A DNA stretch of 64,000 nt from Clostridium gasigenes (GCF_900104115.1 NZ_FNJM01000009.1:1-64000); one strand, 5' to 3'. Counted from the first letter of the stretch, positions 6,919-15,935 are shown. Notes: generated by a model not told the origin, from the letters alone. Made by a program: numbers and translations.

Positions 6919-7869
6919 ATGGAAAATATATTGGCATTTATACTGGCATTTTTAATAGTATATCTAGTAACTCCAATACTAATGAAATTATCTATAAAAT
7001 ATAATTTTACAGATAAGCCAACAGAAAGAAAAAAGCATAGGGGCGAAATACCACTTTGTGGTGGAATTGCTATGTATATTGGTTTTTTTGCAATTTATTT
7101 GTTTGTAAATCAAGGAAATATAACTGAAAAATTAGGTGTGTTTATTGGTGGATCATTAATATTATTAATTGGATTAATTGATGATTATTACAAGTCTAAT
7201 GGAAAAGAATTTCCTATATATCCAAGATTAATAATACAGCTTTTAGCAGCTTTTATAGTTTTTAAATGCGGAATAGTTTTTATAGGATTTACAAATCCTT
7301 TTACAGGAATATATATAGAATTAAGTATGCTTTTACAATTTACACTTACAATAACATGGATTTTTGGTGTAACTACAGTAATAAATTGGTCAGATGGTAT
7401 GGATGGATTAGCGGGTGGGTTATCATTTATATCAGCCATGACATTTGCGGGTGCAGCATTAATATTAAACCAAGGAGATTCAGCAATTATATCACTAATA
7501 TTAGCAGGAGTAATAGTTGGGTTTTTAGTGTATAACAGATATCCAGCAAGGATATTTATGGGAGATTCAGGAGCTAATTTATTAGGTTTTATATTAAGTA
7601 TAATAGCTTTAGATGGTGCTTTTAAACAAGCCACAGTATTGAGCTTATTTATACCAATATTAGCACTGGCAGTACCTATATTTGATAATTTGTTTGTTAT
7701 AGTTAAAAGATTTTTAGAAGGAAAACCAGTATATCAAGCAGATAGAAGTCAAATACATTACAGGTTACAAGAAAAAGGGTTTAGTCAAAGACAAGTAGTA
7801 ACATACATAAATATTATCAGTTTAACTTTTAGTGCCATATCTATAATATTATTACTTATAAAGAAATAA
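6919..7869 (+). CDS. tagO: undecaprenyl-phosphate GlcNAc-1-phosphate transferase (TagO/WecA-like)
   Basis: This is a polytopic membrane enzyme of the MraY/WecA/TagO family (316 aa, about ten helices). It would transfer GlcNAc-1-P from UDP-GlcNAc to undecaprenyl phosphate to start teichoic-acid or polysaccharide synthesis. Family motifs are present in order: D88-D89 in IDDYYKSNGK, INWSDGMDGLAGG at about 155-167, FMGDSGANLLGF with D216, and DRSQIHYRL in the last cytoplasmic loop. ATG follows AAGGAG with good spacing. It is a single gene ended by a terminator. The specific polymer is inferred, not shown. Confidence 0.85.
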   Translation: MENILAFILAFLIVYLVTPILMKLSIKYNFTDKPTERKKHRGEIPLCGGIAMYIGFFAIYLFVNQGNITEKLGVFIGGSLILLIGLIDDYYKSNGKEFPIYPRLIIQLLAAFIVFKCGIVFIGFTNPFTGIYIELSMLLQFTLTITWIFGVTTVINWSDGMDGLAGGLSFISAMTFAGAALILNQGDSAIISLILAGVIVGFLVYNRYPARIFMGDSGANLLGFILSIIALDGAFKQATVLSLFIPILALAVPIFDNLFVIVKRFLEGKPVYQADRSQIHYRLQEKGFSQRQVVTYINIISLTFSAISIILLLIKK

Positions 7870-7902
7870 TATTATAGTGGCTTTATTTGAAGAATCTTAA
7901 AG

Positions 7903-7932
7903 CAATTCTATTTATATAGAGTTGTTTTTTTT
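7903..7932 (+). terminator. intrinsic terminator after the TagO-like gene
   Basis: CAATTCTA (7903-7910) pairs with TAGAGTTG (7917-7924), with one G-U pair, and is followed by eight T. Confidence 0.75.
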
Positions 7933-8034
7933 ATTTTACTATGCCTTATCAATTTTCGAAAAAATAATTAGTTAACAGGGTAGAGTATATTATATATTTT
8001 GAATCTGTGGATGAATTTAGGAAGGAGTATTAAT

Positions 8035-9228
8035 ATGTGGATAGATAAGTGGAATGAGGATATTGAATTTTTAAAGGAGACCCTAATAAGTAAACATAAA
8101 AACTTATTTTTTAATATAACTAGAGAAAGTTTTGAGAATAATATAAAAGAGCTTAAGGGCAGGATAGAAAAGCTAGATTATAATGATATGAAAGTTGAAA
8201 TAAGTAGAGTTATTGCTAGTATAGGAGATGCACATACAGCTGTTAAGTTACCGATGAATTATTTGCTGCCACTAGAATTTTATTGGTTTAAGGAAGGGAT
8301 ATATGTAATTAAAACTTTAGGTGAATATAAGGAATTAGAATATTCCAAGGTTATTGAAATTAATAATGTACCTATAAATGAAGTTCTAGAGGAATTAACA
8401 GAAATTATATCTCACGAAAATAAATCATACTTAAAAGCAAATATAGTTAAATATCTTCAGGCTGTTGAACTTTTGTATGGATTAATGATTATTGATGATA
8501 TAGAAAATTGCAGTATGAAGTTTGAAGGATTAAATGGTGAAATTAAAACTAGAAATATAAATTCGGTAGATATAAATAAGTATAATGAGTTACTTCTACT
8601 AGATAGTGAGAATAAAGAACAATGTAATATCAATAAGAACGATAAAGAGCTATTTAATAAAATACCTTTGTATAGAAAGAATAATCATAAAAATTATTGG
8701 TTTGAGTATTTAGAGGAGAAACAGATATTATATTTTAAATATAATTCATGTAGAGATGTTTTAGAAGAGTCAATAGAGGATTTTACTAAAAATATTATTA
8801 AGTTTATGGAAGAAAATAATGTTAATAAGTTAGTAGTAGATTTAAGAAATAATACAGGTGGAGATTCAAGATTACTAGAACCATTTATAAAATATGTCCA
8901 AGAAAATGATAAAATAAATAAGTTTGGGAAATTATTTATAGTTATAGGAAGAGATACGTTTTCATCAGCACTTTTAAATACATTTTCATTTAAAAATAAT
9001 ACAAATGCAACTTTAATAGGAGAGCCTACTGGAGGAAAGCCTAACTGTTATGGGGAAATAGAAAAGTTTAATTTGCCAAACAGTAAATTTTTAATAACAT
9101 ATTCTACAGAATATTATAATTTAATAGAAGATGATAATAGTGATTCTTTATTGCCAGATATAAATGTAGAAGTAGGTATTTATGATTTTATTAATGGTAA
9201 AGATCCAGTTTTAGAATATTTGAAATAG
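8035..9228 (+). CDS. S41-family (tail-specific protease-like) protein, cytosolic form
   Basis: This 397-aa protein ends in an S41/TSPc peptidase domain. VVDLRNNTGGDSRLLEPF forms the strand-turn region. VIGRDTFSSALLNT holds the likely nucleophile S311, and LIGEPTGGKPNCYGE follows. The N-terminal part (WNEDIEFLKETLISKHKNLFF) matches the helical domain of the paralogue at 23340. There is no signal peptide, unlike that paralogue, so it should stay in the cytoplasm. ATG 8035 is chosen because AGGAAGGAG precedes it; an ATG at 7999 lacks a site. No PDZ domain is evident. The substrate is unknown. Confidence 0.75.
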   Translation: MWIDKWNEDIEFLKETLISKHKNLFFNITRESFENNIKELKGRIEKLDYNDMKVEISRVIASIGDAHTAVKLPMNYLLPLEFYWFKEGIYVIKTLGEYKELEYSKVIEINNVPINEVLEELTEIISHENKSYLKANIVKYLQAVELLYGLMIIDDIENCSMKFEGLNGEIKTRNINSVDINKYNELLLLDSENKEQCNINKNDKELFNKIPLYRKNNHKNYWFEYLEEKQILYFKYNSCRDVLEESIEDFTKNIIKFMEENNVNKLVVDLRNNTGGDSRLLEPFIKYVQENDKINKFGKLFIVIGRDTFSSALLNTFSFKNNTNATLIGEPTGGKPNCYGEIEKFNLPNSKFLITYSTEYYNLIEDDNSDSLLPDINVEVGIYDFINGKDPVLEYLK

Positions 9229-9268
9229 ATCGCATTTAAAGAAGCAATAACATTAGTTTATGCAAATA

Positions 9269-9324
9269 AGGCATTTCCAAATAAATAACAAGAATACTGA
9301 CTTGTTATTTATCTGGAAATGCCT
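9269..9324 (+). repeat. dispersed GGCAT hairpin repeat, full copy
   Basis: The arms AGGCATTTCC plus ATAAATAACAAG pair with CTTGTTATTTAT plus GGAAATGCCT, giving 22 bp of perfect pairing with one small internal mismatch and an 8-nt loop. It sits 40 nt after the S41-family gene and could act as a transcription or mRNA end, although it lacks a T-run. Confidence 0.75.
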
Positions 9325-9331
9325 AAGTAGG

Positions 9332-9350
9332 TTAACATTAGATTAACATT
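9332..9350 (+). promoter_or_regulatory. TTAACA direct repeat, probable response-regulator operator
   Basis: TTAACATTAGATTAACATT has two TTAACA half-sites 11 bp apart, which is the spacing of OmpR-family sites. It is followed by TATTATAAT and then the response-regulator start. The same motif precedes the permease gene at 11201, suggesting autoregulation and control of the ABC transporter. Confidence 0.5.
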
Positions 9351-9393
9351 GATTATATTATAATTAATCGAAATAGATTTAAAGAGGTGAAGT

Positions 9394-10068
9394 ATGAGAA
9401 TACTTATTATAGAAGATGATAAAGAATTAGCAAATGTAGTAAAAAGAGGTCTTGAAGAGTTTGGGTTTTCATCAGACATTGCAAATACAGGACAAGATGG
9501 CGAAGAAAAAATATTTGTTAATGAATATGATTCTATTTTATTAGATTTAAATTTACCTGATAAAGATGGACTTGAAGTTTTAAAAAGTATAAGAGAAACG
9601 GGAATAACAACACCAGTAATAATTGTTACTGCTAGAAATGAGGTAAAGGAAAGAGCTATGGGGTTAGATTTAGGTTCAGATGATTATATAGTAAAACCTT
9701 TTGATTTAATAGAGTTAAGAGCAAGAATAAATGCAGTTGTAAGAAGACTTTATGGAAGAGTAAATTCAGAAATAAAAATAGGCGAATTATTAATAAATCC
9801 GAAAACTAGAGTAGTTAGTTATAAGTTAAAAGAAGTAAAATTATCAGCTAAAGAATTTGATATATTAGAGTATATTGCAAATAATCATCCTAATGTAGTA
9901 TCTAGTGAAAGTATAACAGAACATGTATATGATGAGTTTTTTGACCAGTTTTCATCAGTACTTAGGGTACATATAGCTAATTTAAGAAAGAAGTTAAAAA
10001 TTGGAGCAGAAAAAGATATTTTAATAACCTTAAAAGGGAAAGGATATAGAATATGGGAAAAAGATTAA
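9394..10068 (+). CDS. OmpR/PhoB-family response regulator
   Basis: This 224-aa protein has a receiver domain with acidic pocket D8/D9, phosphoacceptor D51 (SILLDLNLPDKDG) and a conserved Lys near 101 (YIVKPFD). A winged-helix DNA-binding domain follows (KEFDILEYIANNHPNVVSSE, then SSVLRVHIANLRKKL and GKGYRIW). It is co-transcribed with the histidine kinase, which overlaps its 3' end by 16 nt. Tandem TTAACA sites precede both this gene and the downstream ABC permease, so it likely controls the exporter in response to an envelope signal. Confidence 0.9.
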   Translation: MRILIIEDDKELANVVKRGLEEFGFSSDIANTGQDGEEKIFVNEYDSILLDLNLPDKDGLEVLKSIRETGITTPVIIVTARNEVKERAMGLDLGSDDYIVKPFDLIELRARINAVVRRLYGRVNSEIKIGELLINPKTRVVSYKLKEVKLSAKEFDILEYIANNHPNVVSSESITEHVYDEFFDQFSSVLRVHIANLRKKLKIGAEKDILITLKGKGYRIWEKD

Positions 10069-11162
10069 ATTATAAAGGAAAGCTAAACATACTATTAATT
10101 ACTTATGCCTTTTTTATTACTATGATAGTACTAATATTAGGATTTATTTTAATTAATAAAATAGATAAACCTATATCTAATATAAATAGTTATTTTATTT
10201 CATATAGTCAGGCTGAGATTAGTACTGCCATAACGCAGGGATCTGTTTCAACTAAAATAGCAGAGTTACCAGCTAAGGTCATTACAAATAGTGATATGCA
10301 GAGAACTTATAATAAAGAAATAATTTCTAATGGTATGGTGGTAATGTTAGTAGTATTTGCAATTGTCATGGTGATATCTATATTAATATCAAAATTTATA
10401 AGTAGAAAAGTAATATATCCTATAGAGAAAATAGCATGTTCTTTGCCAGATATAATTAATGGGAATATAGATGAAAATATATTTGAAGGAGAGCTTAGTG
10501 GAGTAGGAAGTGCTTTAGCTAAGTCATCACAAAAAATAAAAATGTTATTAAAAGAAGCAAATAGTATTAACTCCTACATAAGTCATGAGCAAAAGAATAC
10601 CTTAGCAATATTAAGAGCCAAAATACAACTAGGAGAACGTGATGAATTAATAGGACTAATTGATAAAATGAGCTGTAGTTTAGATGATATCTTAGCATTA
10701 AATGCAACAGAGGATATAAAATATGATGAAGAAGTAGATTTAGGACTTGTTTGTGCTGAAGCTGTTGATATATATAGTAAAGTTTATAATAATATAGAAC
10801 TTAAAATAGATGAAGAGGAAATACCTACTATAAAAAGTAGAGAGATTTGGATATATAGAGCTGTATGTAATCTTATAGAAAATGCAATAAAGTATGGTGA
10901 TAATAGTAAAATCATAGTTAAGGCATATAACAAAAATGGAAGTGCTATAATTTGTGTTGAGGATGGTGGAAAAGGCATAGATAAAGAAATTATTGATAAG
11001 ATATTCAACTTTGAATATAGAGGTGGAAATTTAAAGAAAGATGGATATGGGATAGGTCTTAGCCTTGTGTATCAAATAACTAACCTCAGCGAGGGTATTA
11101 CATTTGTAGATAGTGAAAGTGGGAAAGGTGCAAAATTTTATATGGCATTTAAGGCATTATAA
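10053..11162 (+). CDS. sensor histidine kinase
   Basis: This 369-aa membrane kinase has TM1 at about residues 11-35, a short extracellular loop of roughly 55 residues, and TM2 at about 93-115. The phosphorylated His is H178 in YISHEQKNTLAIL. The ATPase domain has an N-box NLIENAIKYG, a G1 box EDGGKGID and a G2 box GYGIGLSLV. The H-box is slightly unusual because HEQKN replaces the common HELRTP, as in some clostridial antibiotic or peptide sensors. It overlaps the response-regulator gene by 16 nt. The small sensor loop suggests that the partner transporter may help detect the signal. Confidence 0.9.
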   Translation: MGKRLNYKGKLNILLITYAFFITMIVLILGFILINKIDKPISNINSYFISYSQAEISTAITQGSVSTKIAELPAKVITNSDMQRTYNKEIISNGMVVMLVVFAIVMVISILISKFISRKVIYPIEKIACSLPDIINGNIDENIFEGELSGVGSALAKSSQKIKMLLKEANSINSYISHEQKNTLAILRAKIQLGERDELIGLIDKMSCSLDDILALNATEDIKYDEEVDLGLVCAEAVDIYSKVYNNIELKIDEEEIPTIKSREIWIYRAVCNLIENAIKYGDNSKIIVKAYNKNGSAIICVEDGGKGIDKEIIDKIFNFEYRGGNLKKDGYGIGLSLVYQITNLSEGITFVDSESGKGAKFYMAFKAL

Positions 11163-11200
11163 ACTATGCAATCAGTAAAAGGTTTCGAGAAGACTAAGCC

Positions 11201-11218
11201 ATTAACAATAGATTAACA
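11201..11218 (+). promoter_or_regulatory. TTAACA direct repeat upstream of the ABC permease
   Basis: ATTAACAATAGATTAACA holds two ATTAACA half-sites 11 bp apart, matching the site at 9332. The TTGATATTATAAATAT stretch downstream is a plausible -10 region. This supports a separate promoter for the permease-ATPase pair under the upstream response regulator. Confidence 0.5.
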
Positions 11219-11268
11219 TAGCTTTTGATATTATAAATATATAAAGTATGAATTGGAGGATGGTTATA

Positions 11269-12678
11269 ATGTATATTTTTAAAAATGCCATGAAAAATAT
11301 TTATAGAAACAAAGGTAGGAATATTTTAATAGGAATAATAATACTAGGAATAATAGTTTCAACTGTAGTTGCTTTTAGCATTAATACAACAACAGATGAA
11401 ATTATAAAAGATTATAAAAATAGGTTTGGAAGTGAAGTGACATTAGCTCCAGATATGGATAAGTTAATGAACCAAAGCGAAGATAAAAGTGGAATGATGG
11501 CTGCTGGGCCTATAGAAGCTATAAAGACTAAGCAGTATTTTGATTTTGCAGAATCTGAATATTTGAAAGAAAGTATTTTTACATCTGAATTTGGAGCTGT
11601 ATCAAAAACACTAAAGGCAATTGATGAAGATGAGGATGCTGGAAATGGTTTGATGATAAGTAAAGCAATTGGACCAGATGGTAAAGCAATTGAGTCAGCT
11701 ATGCCAAATTTTAAAATTATAGGTAATTCAACCTTAGAATCACTAGAGGAATTTAAAAGTGGTAAAAGAAAAATAATAGATGGTGAAATGTATAAAGAAA
11801 AAGATGAATGTATTGTAAGCCAAGAATTTGCTGAGTTAAATAATATTAAGGTTGGAGATTTTATAGAAGTTAACAAAGCTACGGATGAAAATGGTGATGC
11901 ATATAAACTAAAGGTAACAGGTATATATTTTGATTCTACAAATGAATATAGCATGCCTTTTAAACAAGCGGCTATGAATAAGAGAAATGAAATATTAATT
12001 AATTTAGAAACAGCACAGGGAATATCAGGTGATGAAGAATTATACATTCAAGCTAAGTATTACTTAAAGAATCCTGATATGATTAAGAATTTTGAAGAAG
12101 AAGTAAGAGCTAAGGGATTACCTGATATGTATAATGTAACTACTGACGAAGAAAGTTATAATAAAATAGTTGGGCCAGTAGAGGGGCTAGGATCTATAAC
12201 ATTAATGTTTGTATTAGTAGTATTAGGGTTAGGATCAGTAATATTAATATTACTAAATACATTATCAATAAGAGAAAGAAAGTATGAAATTGGTGTATTA
12301 CGTGCTATAGGAATGAAAAAAGGTAAGGTAGCAATAGGATTAATATCAGAGTCATTAATAATAACAGCAATATGTTTAGTAATTGGAATAGGAGCTGGTA
12401 GCGTATTATCACAACCGGTATCAAATTCACTATTGCAAAAGCAAATTGAGGCACAAAAGACAGATAAGGTGCCAAGTCAAGGGTTTAGAATGGCTATATC
12501 AAATTCAACTGGTTCGGCAAGTGAGGATACAATATCTGAAATTGATGTAACTTTAAATGGAAAAGCAATACTAGAGGTAACAGGAGTTGCACTATTAATA
12601 GCTTTAGTAAGTAGTGTTGTAGGCGTAAGTTATATTACAAAATATGAACCAAGAAAAATACTTACAGAGAGGGGATAG
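11269..12678 (+). CDS. FtsX/MacB-type ABC transporter permease
   Basis: This 469-aa permease has a first membrane helix (about residues 16-36), a large extracytoplasmic MacB_PCD-like domain of about 240 residues, and three C-terminal helices. The FtsX signature includes LLNTLSIRERKYEIGVLRAIGM and a terminal SYITKYEPRKIL. ATG 11269 is preferred because GGAGGA precedes it by 8 nt; the ATG at 11248 lacks a site. With the ATPase starting 6 nt after its stop, it forms an exporter or mechanotransmission complex. The linked two-component system suggests antimicrobial-peptide or envelope-stress resistance, which is an inference. Confidence 0.85.
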   Translation: MYIFKNAMKNIYRNKGRNILIGIIILGIIVSTVVAFSINTTTDEIIKDYKNRFGSEVTLAPDMDKLMNQSEDKSGMMAAGPIEAIKTKQYFDFAESEYLKESIFTSEFGAVSKTLKAIDEDEDAGNGLMISKAIGPDGKAIESAMPNFKIIGNSTLESLEEFKSGKRKIIDGEMYKEKDECIVSQEFAELNNIKVGDFIEVNKATDENGDAYKLKVTGIYFDSTNEYSMPFKQAAMNKRNEILINLETAQGISGDEELYIQAKYYLKNPDMIKNFEEEVRAKGLPDMYNVTTDEESYNKIVGPVEGLGSITLMFVLVVLGLGSVILILLNTLSIRERKYEIGVLRAIGMKKGKVAIGLISESLIITAICLVIGIGAGSVLSQPVSNSLLQKQIEAQKTDKVPSQGFRMAISNSTGSASEDTISEIDVTLNGKAILEVTGVALLIALVSSVVGVSYITKYEPRKILTERG

Positions 12679-12684
12679 AAAATT

Positions 12685-13353
12685 ATGGCAGTATTAAGTG
12701 TGAAAAATGTTTCATATTCATATGAAGGTGCAAAGACGCCAGTTTTTAATAATATAAGCGTAGATTTTGAGAGAGGAAAAATTTATGCAATAATAGGAAA
12801 ATCTGGTGCAGGAAAAACTAGCTTATTATCATTAATAGCTGGATTAGATAATTGCAAATCTGGTGATATATTATATAATGATAAGTCGTTAAATAATATA
12901 GATAAAGATATTTATAGATCAAAGAATATTGGGGTTATATTTCAAGGATATAATCTTTTTACTAATACATCAGCCCTTGAAAATATATTGTTGTCAATGG
13001 ATATTAGTAACGTAAAAGTTCCTGATAAAAAGCTATATGCATTTGAGTTACTAAGCAAGGTTGGAATAGATCATCAAACTGCATTAAGAAAGGTTTTGAA
13101 ATTATCAGGAGGGGAACAACAAAGGGTTGCAATTGCAAGATCACTTGCTCATAACCCAGATATAATAATATCAGATGAGCCAACAGGTAATTTAGATAAT
13201 GAAACTGAAGATGAGATACTAAAAATATTAGAAGAGTTAGCACATAAAGAGAATAAATGCGTAATTATAGTAACTCATTCTAAAAAGGTTTCTTATTTTT
13301 CAGACGAGATATGGGGGCTTACTAAAGGAAAACTTATCTTTATAAAGGAGTAG
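12685..13353 (+). CDS. ABC transporter ATP-binding protein (MacB/LolD type)
   Basis: This 222-aa ATPase has Walker A GKSGAGKTS, Q-loop FQGYNLF, signature LSGGEQQR, Walker B IIISDEPTGNLD and an H-loop VTHS. These are the hallmarks of the MacB/LolD/BceA class that partners FtsX-fold permeases. The gene follows the permease by 6 nt and acts with it at the inner face of the membrane. Confidence 0.9.
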   Translation: MAVLSVKNVSYSYEGAKTPVFNNISVDFERGKIYAIIGKSGAGKTSLLSLIAGLDNCKSGDILYNDKSLNNIDKDIYRSKNIGVIFQGYNLFTNTSALENILLSMDISNVKVPDKKLYAFELLSKVGIDHQTALRKVLKLSGGEQQRVAIARSLAHNPDIIISDEPTGNLDNETEDEILKILEELAHKENKCVIIVTHSKKVSYFSDEIWGLTKGKLIFIKE

Positions 13354-13437
13354 AATTAATTAGATTAAGTCAGGCGTTTATTAATAAAATAAAGATTTGT
13401 ATTGACTAGATTTTAATAACATAAATAGGAGGATATT

Positions 13438-13812
13438 ATGAAATTACAAGAAAGAAATAAGGTTTCAAAGGCTACCCAAATATTAAATACAATGGCAATA
13501 GTTATGGTTATATTTGCAATATTTAATATATATACATCACATATGTATATATCAAGCTTAATTAAACAGGGATTTGATCCTATTAAGCAAATAACAGAAG
13601 TTATTAATTATTATTTAAACTCTGTAACGCAATATGTATTTTATGGAATATGCTTAGCTGCATTAAGTTACATTATTAAAAAGGTTATTTATTTAGAGGA
13701 TGTTGAGAGTATAAATAAATTAGATAAAGACTATTTAGAGAAAGCATCAGTAGTAGTAGAAGAGGAATATGATGAAATAGATATGATTTTAAAAGAATTA
13801 GATGTAGAATAA
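13438..13812 (+). CDS. small membrane protein of unknown function
   Basis: I do not recognise this 124-aa protein. It has two predicted helices (about residues 17-35 and 60-80), a short loop between them and an acidic cytoplasmic tail (VVVEEEYDEIDMILKELDVE). The start follows AGGAGG. It lies 84 nt after the ABC ATPase and may belong to the same locus, perhaps as an accessory, but nothing in the sequence proves this. Confidence 0.65.
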   Translation: MKLQERNKVSKATQILNTMAIVMVIFAIFNIYTSHMYISSLIKQGFDPIKQITEVINYYLNSVTQYVFYGICLAALSYIIKKVIYLEDVESINKLDKDYLEKASVVVEEEYDEIDMILKELDVE

Positions 13813-13831
13813 AAATATATTATAATGAATT

Positions 13832-13882
13832 GTAAACCGGGAATTTGCCAAATTAAATAATATTGAGGTTGGAGCTATAACT
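13832..13882 (+). pseudogene. fragment of an FtsX-type permease gene
   Basis: A 17-codon stretch reads VNREFAKLNNIEVGAIT. It matches VSQEFAELNNIKVGDFI in the permease at 11269 in both protein and DNA (ATTTGC..A.TTAAATAATATT.AGGTTGGAG). It is too short to function and looks like the residue of a second permease copy deleted between here and the terminator. Confidence 0.45.
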
Positions 13883-13925
13883 AAAAAAGGAAAGTTTACA
13901 AAGTAAACTTTCCTTTTTTAGTTAT
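13877..13925. terminator. strong bidirectional terminator
   Basis: A perfect 23-bp stem (ATAACTAAAAAAGGAAAG... with its complement) has an AAA loop, with A and T runs in the arms. It separates the + strand membrane-protein gene from the - strand gene that ends at 13929. Confidence 0.9.
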
Positions 13926-13928
13926 ATT

Positions 13929-14579
13929 TTAAGAATTCATTAATTCACTAGTTATATCTTTATTATCTGTATCAAATATTTTAACAGTAGGAGTTTGGTT
14001 ATCTACTGCATCAAATTCAACTAATTGCATAAATGGAGTACTAGCTTCAAATTCTAATTTTTCTATTTTGCCATTGTAAGTAACTTCAGCGTATTTAGCC
14101 TTTGTTGCTGTTAAATCACCATAAAGAATAACTCTATCTTGGCTCTTATCTTCATATCTATGTGTAACTGTTGAAACAGCCTTTCCATTTGGGATAAACT
14201 TTAAATCAGTATCTAAATAAAATCTAGATTTTAAGAATTTTGCTGGATTACCTTTAACTAAACCAAGCTGATTATTTTGTTTATAAAGGACATAAGGAGC
14301 ATCTCCTGCAAAAATTGAACTTATAGCCTCAGATTCTTCAAGCTTTAGTTCTTTTTGTATGAGATTAGTAGAATCTTTAAGGTTTGGCTCTGCAGCTACT
14401 GTCTTATTCATGAAATTCCCCATATAAATAACAATTATAGCTGATAATAAAGCAATCATGTTTAATAAAGCTGTACCTTTTCTTTTACTAATTTTTTCAG
14501 AAGCATCTTTATTAATTTTATCTAATTCTAATTTTTTAACTTCTTTTAATTCTTTATTTCTAATTTTTTTACTCCCCAT
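13929..14579 (-). CDS. membrane-anchored protein of unknown function
   Basis: This 216-aa protein starts with a basic, charged cytoplasmic stretch of about 35 residues and has one membrane helix (LLNMIALLSAIIVIYMGNFM). About 150 residues of predicted extracellular beta-rich domain follow. I do not recognise a family. ATG 14579 is chosen because GGGTGAT precedes it with good spacing; a GTG at 14591 is an alternative. It is monocistronic and lies back to back with the SAM riboswitch operon. Confidence 0.65.
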   Translation of the reverse strand: MGSKKIRNKELKEVKKLELDKINKDASEKISKRKGTALLNMIALLSAIIVIYMGNFMNKTVAAEPNLKDSTNLIQKELKLEESEAISSIFAGDAPYVLYKQNNQLGLVKGNPAKFLKSRFYLDTDLKFIPNGKAVSTVTHRYEDKSQDRVILYGDLTATKAKYAEVTYNGKIEKLEFEASTPFMQLVEFDAVDNQTPTVKIFDTDNKDITSELMNS

Positions 14580-14718
14580 AGAACCTATCACCCTTTCCTC
14601 TTTTAAAATATGTACAAGTATATTATATCAGTAATTAATGGATTTTTTAAGAGTATTTAGAATATTTAATTTACAATTTTGAGAAATGGGTATATAATTA
14701 TAAAAAAGAATAAATTTA

Positions 14719-14850
14719 CTTATCAAGAGTGGTGGAGGGACTGGCCCTGTGAAACCCAGCAACCAATGTTTTAAATTATTAATTTTAAATTACTAGTTTA
14801 AAAATGTGTGGTGCTAAATCCTGCAGTTTTATTAAAAACTGATAGATAAG
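14719..14850 (+). promoter_or_regulatory. SAM-I (S-box) riboswitch aptamer
   Basis: The core is complete. CTTATC and GATAAG close P1. Inside it are GAGGGACTGGCCCTGTGAA, the CCCAGCAACC block, the variable P3 hairpin, and GGTGCTAAATCCTGCAG. It binds S-adenosylmethionine and lowers expression of the downstream metF-luxS-metH genes when SAM is plentiful. Confidence 0.95.
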
Positions 14851-14873
14851 GGTATTTTATAGTGGCTTACTAA

Positions 14874-14903
14874 GTCTATAGGAATATCCTATAGGCTTTT
14901 TTT
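14874..14903 (+). terminator. expression-platform terminator of the SAM riboswitch
   Basis: GTCTATAGG (14874-14882) pairs with CCTATAGGC (14888-14896) and is followed by seven T. It lies 24 nt after the aptamer, the usual position for a transcription-attenuation platform. Confidence 0.9.
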
Positions 14904-15046
14904 GATTTTAGAAGATAAGAGATTTAATAGCGAAGCTAAGTAGGATAAGGTATCTACAAAAAATTAACTAGCTAATAAAAAGTACCTTGACTTGATATTT
15001 TTTAAAAATGACTTAGGCAAATTTAAATTATAGGGGGGCAAAATTT

Positions 15047-15934
15047 ATGAATATTAGAGAATTATTTGAAGAAAAGAATTTGGTGTTTTCATTTGAAATA
15101 TTTCCACCAAAGGTATCATCATCAGTAGAAACTATTTACAATACACTAGAGGAGTTAAAAGATTTAACTCCAGATTATATAAGCGTAACCTATGGGGCTG
15201 GGGGAAGCTTAACTGAAAATAGAACATGTGAATTATCATCACTAGTTAAAAGTAAGTATGGAATAGAATCATTAGCACATTTAACTTGTATAAATTCAAC
15301 TAAGGAGGAAATAGATTTTCTCCTTAGGGATTTAAAAAATGCTGGAATAGAAAATATTTTAGCCTTAAGAGGAGATATGACAAGTCATAAATTATCCAAA
15401 GGGGAATTTAACTATGCCTCGGAGCTTGTTAATCATATAAAAAGAAGAGGAGATTTTAATATAGTTGGAGCTTGTTATCCAGAAGGTCATATAGATTGTA
15501 AGGATTTAGATAGAGATATATTAAACCTAAAATTAAAGGAAGAAGCAGGTGCATCTCACTTTATATCTCAACTGTTTTTTGATAATAATTATTTTTATGA
15601 TTTTTTAGAAAAAAAAGAAAAATATAATATTAAATCACCAATTCAAGCAGGGATTATGCCTGTTATAAATAAGAAACAAGTAGAAAGAATAACATCACTT
15701 TGCGGAACTAACATTCCAAAGAAGTTTCTTAAAATAATGGATAGATATGAACATAATAAAGAAGCATTAAGAGATGCAGGAATTGCTTATGCAACAGAAC
15801 AAATGGTGGATTTAATTTCAAGTGGTGTGGATGGAATACATTTATACACAATGAATAATCCATATGTAGCGAAAAGAATTAATGGAAGCATTTCATCTAT
15901 AATAAATTCTGTTAACAATGGAAATGCAATTTAA
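15047..15934 (+). CDS. metF: methylenetetrahydrofolate reductase
   Basis: This 295-aa flavoprotein reduces 5,10-methylene-THF to 5-methyl-THF, the methyl donor for MetH. The TIM-barrel MTHFR family is clear from SFEIFPPK near the N-terminus, SVTYGAGGS, HLTCINSTKEEI, NILALRGDM, GACYPEGH and SQLFFDN. It starts 143 nt after the riboswitch terminator with a GGGGGG-type binding site. It is the first gene of the SAM-regulated methionine set, followed by luxS and metH. Confidence 0.95.
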   Translation: MNIRELFEEKNLVFSFEIFPPKVSSSVETIYNTLEELKDLTPDYISVTYGAGGSLTENRTCELSSLVKSKYGIESLAHLTCINSTKEEIDFLLRDLKNAGIENILALRGDMTSHKLSKGEFNYASELVNHIKRRGDFNIVGACYPEGHIDCKDLDRDILNLKLKEEAGASHFISQLFFDNNYFYDFLEKKEKYNIKSPIQAGIMPVINKKQVERITSLCGTNIPKKFLKIMDRYEHNKEALRDAGIAYATEQMVDLISSGVDGIHLYTMNNPYVAKRINGSISSIINSVNNGNAI

Positions 15935-15935
15935 A

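Noticed and set aside
7266-7535. Second + strand frame inside the TagO-like gene
   Set aside because: It is in another frame of a clear membrane enzyme gene and has no binding site.
9269-9324. Hairpin as a standard intrinsic terminator
   Set aside because: It has no T-run and matches the dispersed repeat family; a terminator role is possible but not the main call.
11412-12047. 211-codon open frame on the minus strand
   Set aside because: It lies wholly inside the ABC permease gene, has no binding site and shows a Ser/Leu/Ile-rich composition typical of an antisense shadow.
14920-15040. A second regulatory RNA (T-box-like) between the SAM riboswitch and metF
   Set aside because: Only a weak AAGGTA/TACCTT pairing is present and no T-box sequence is seen.
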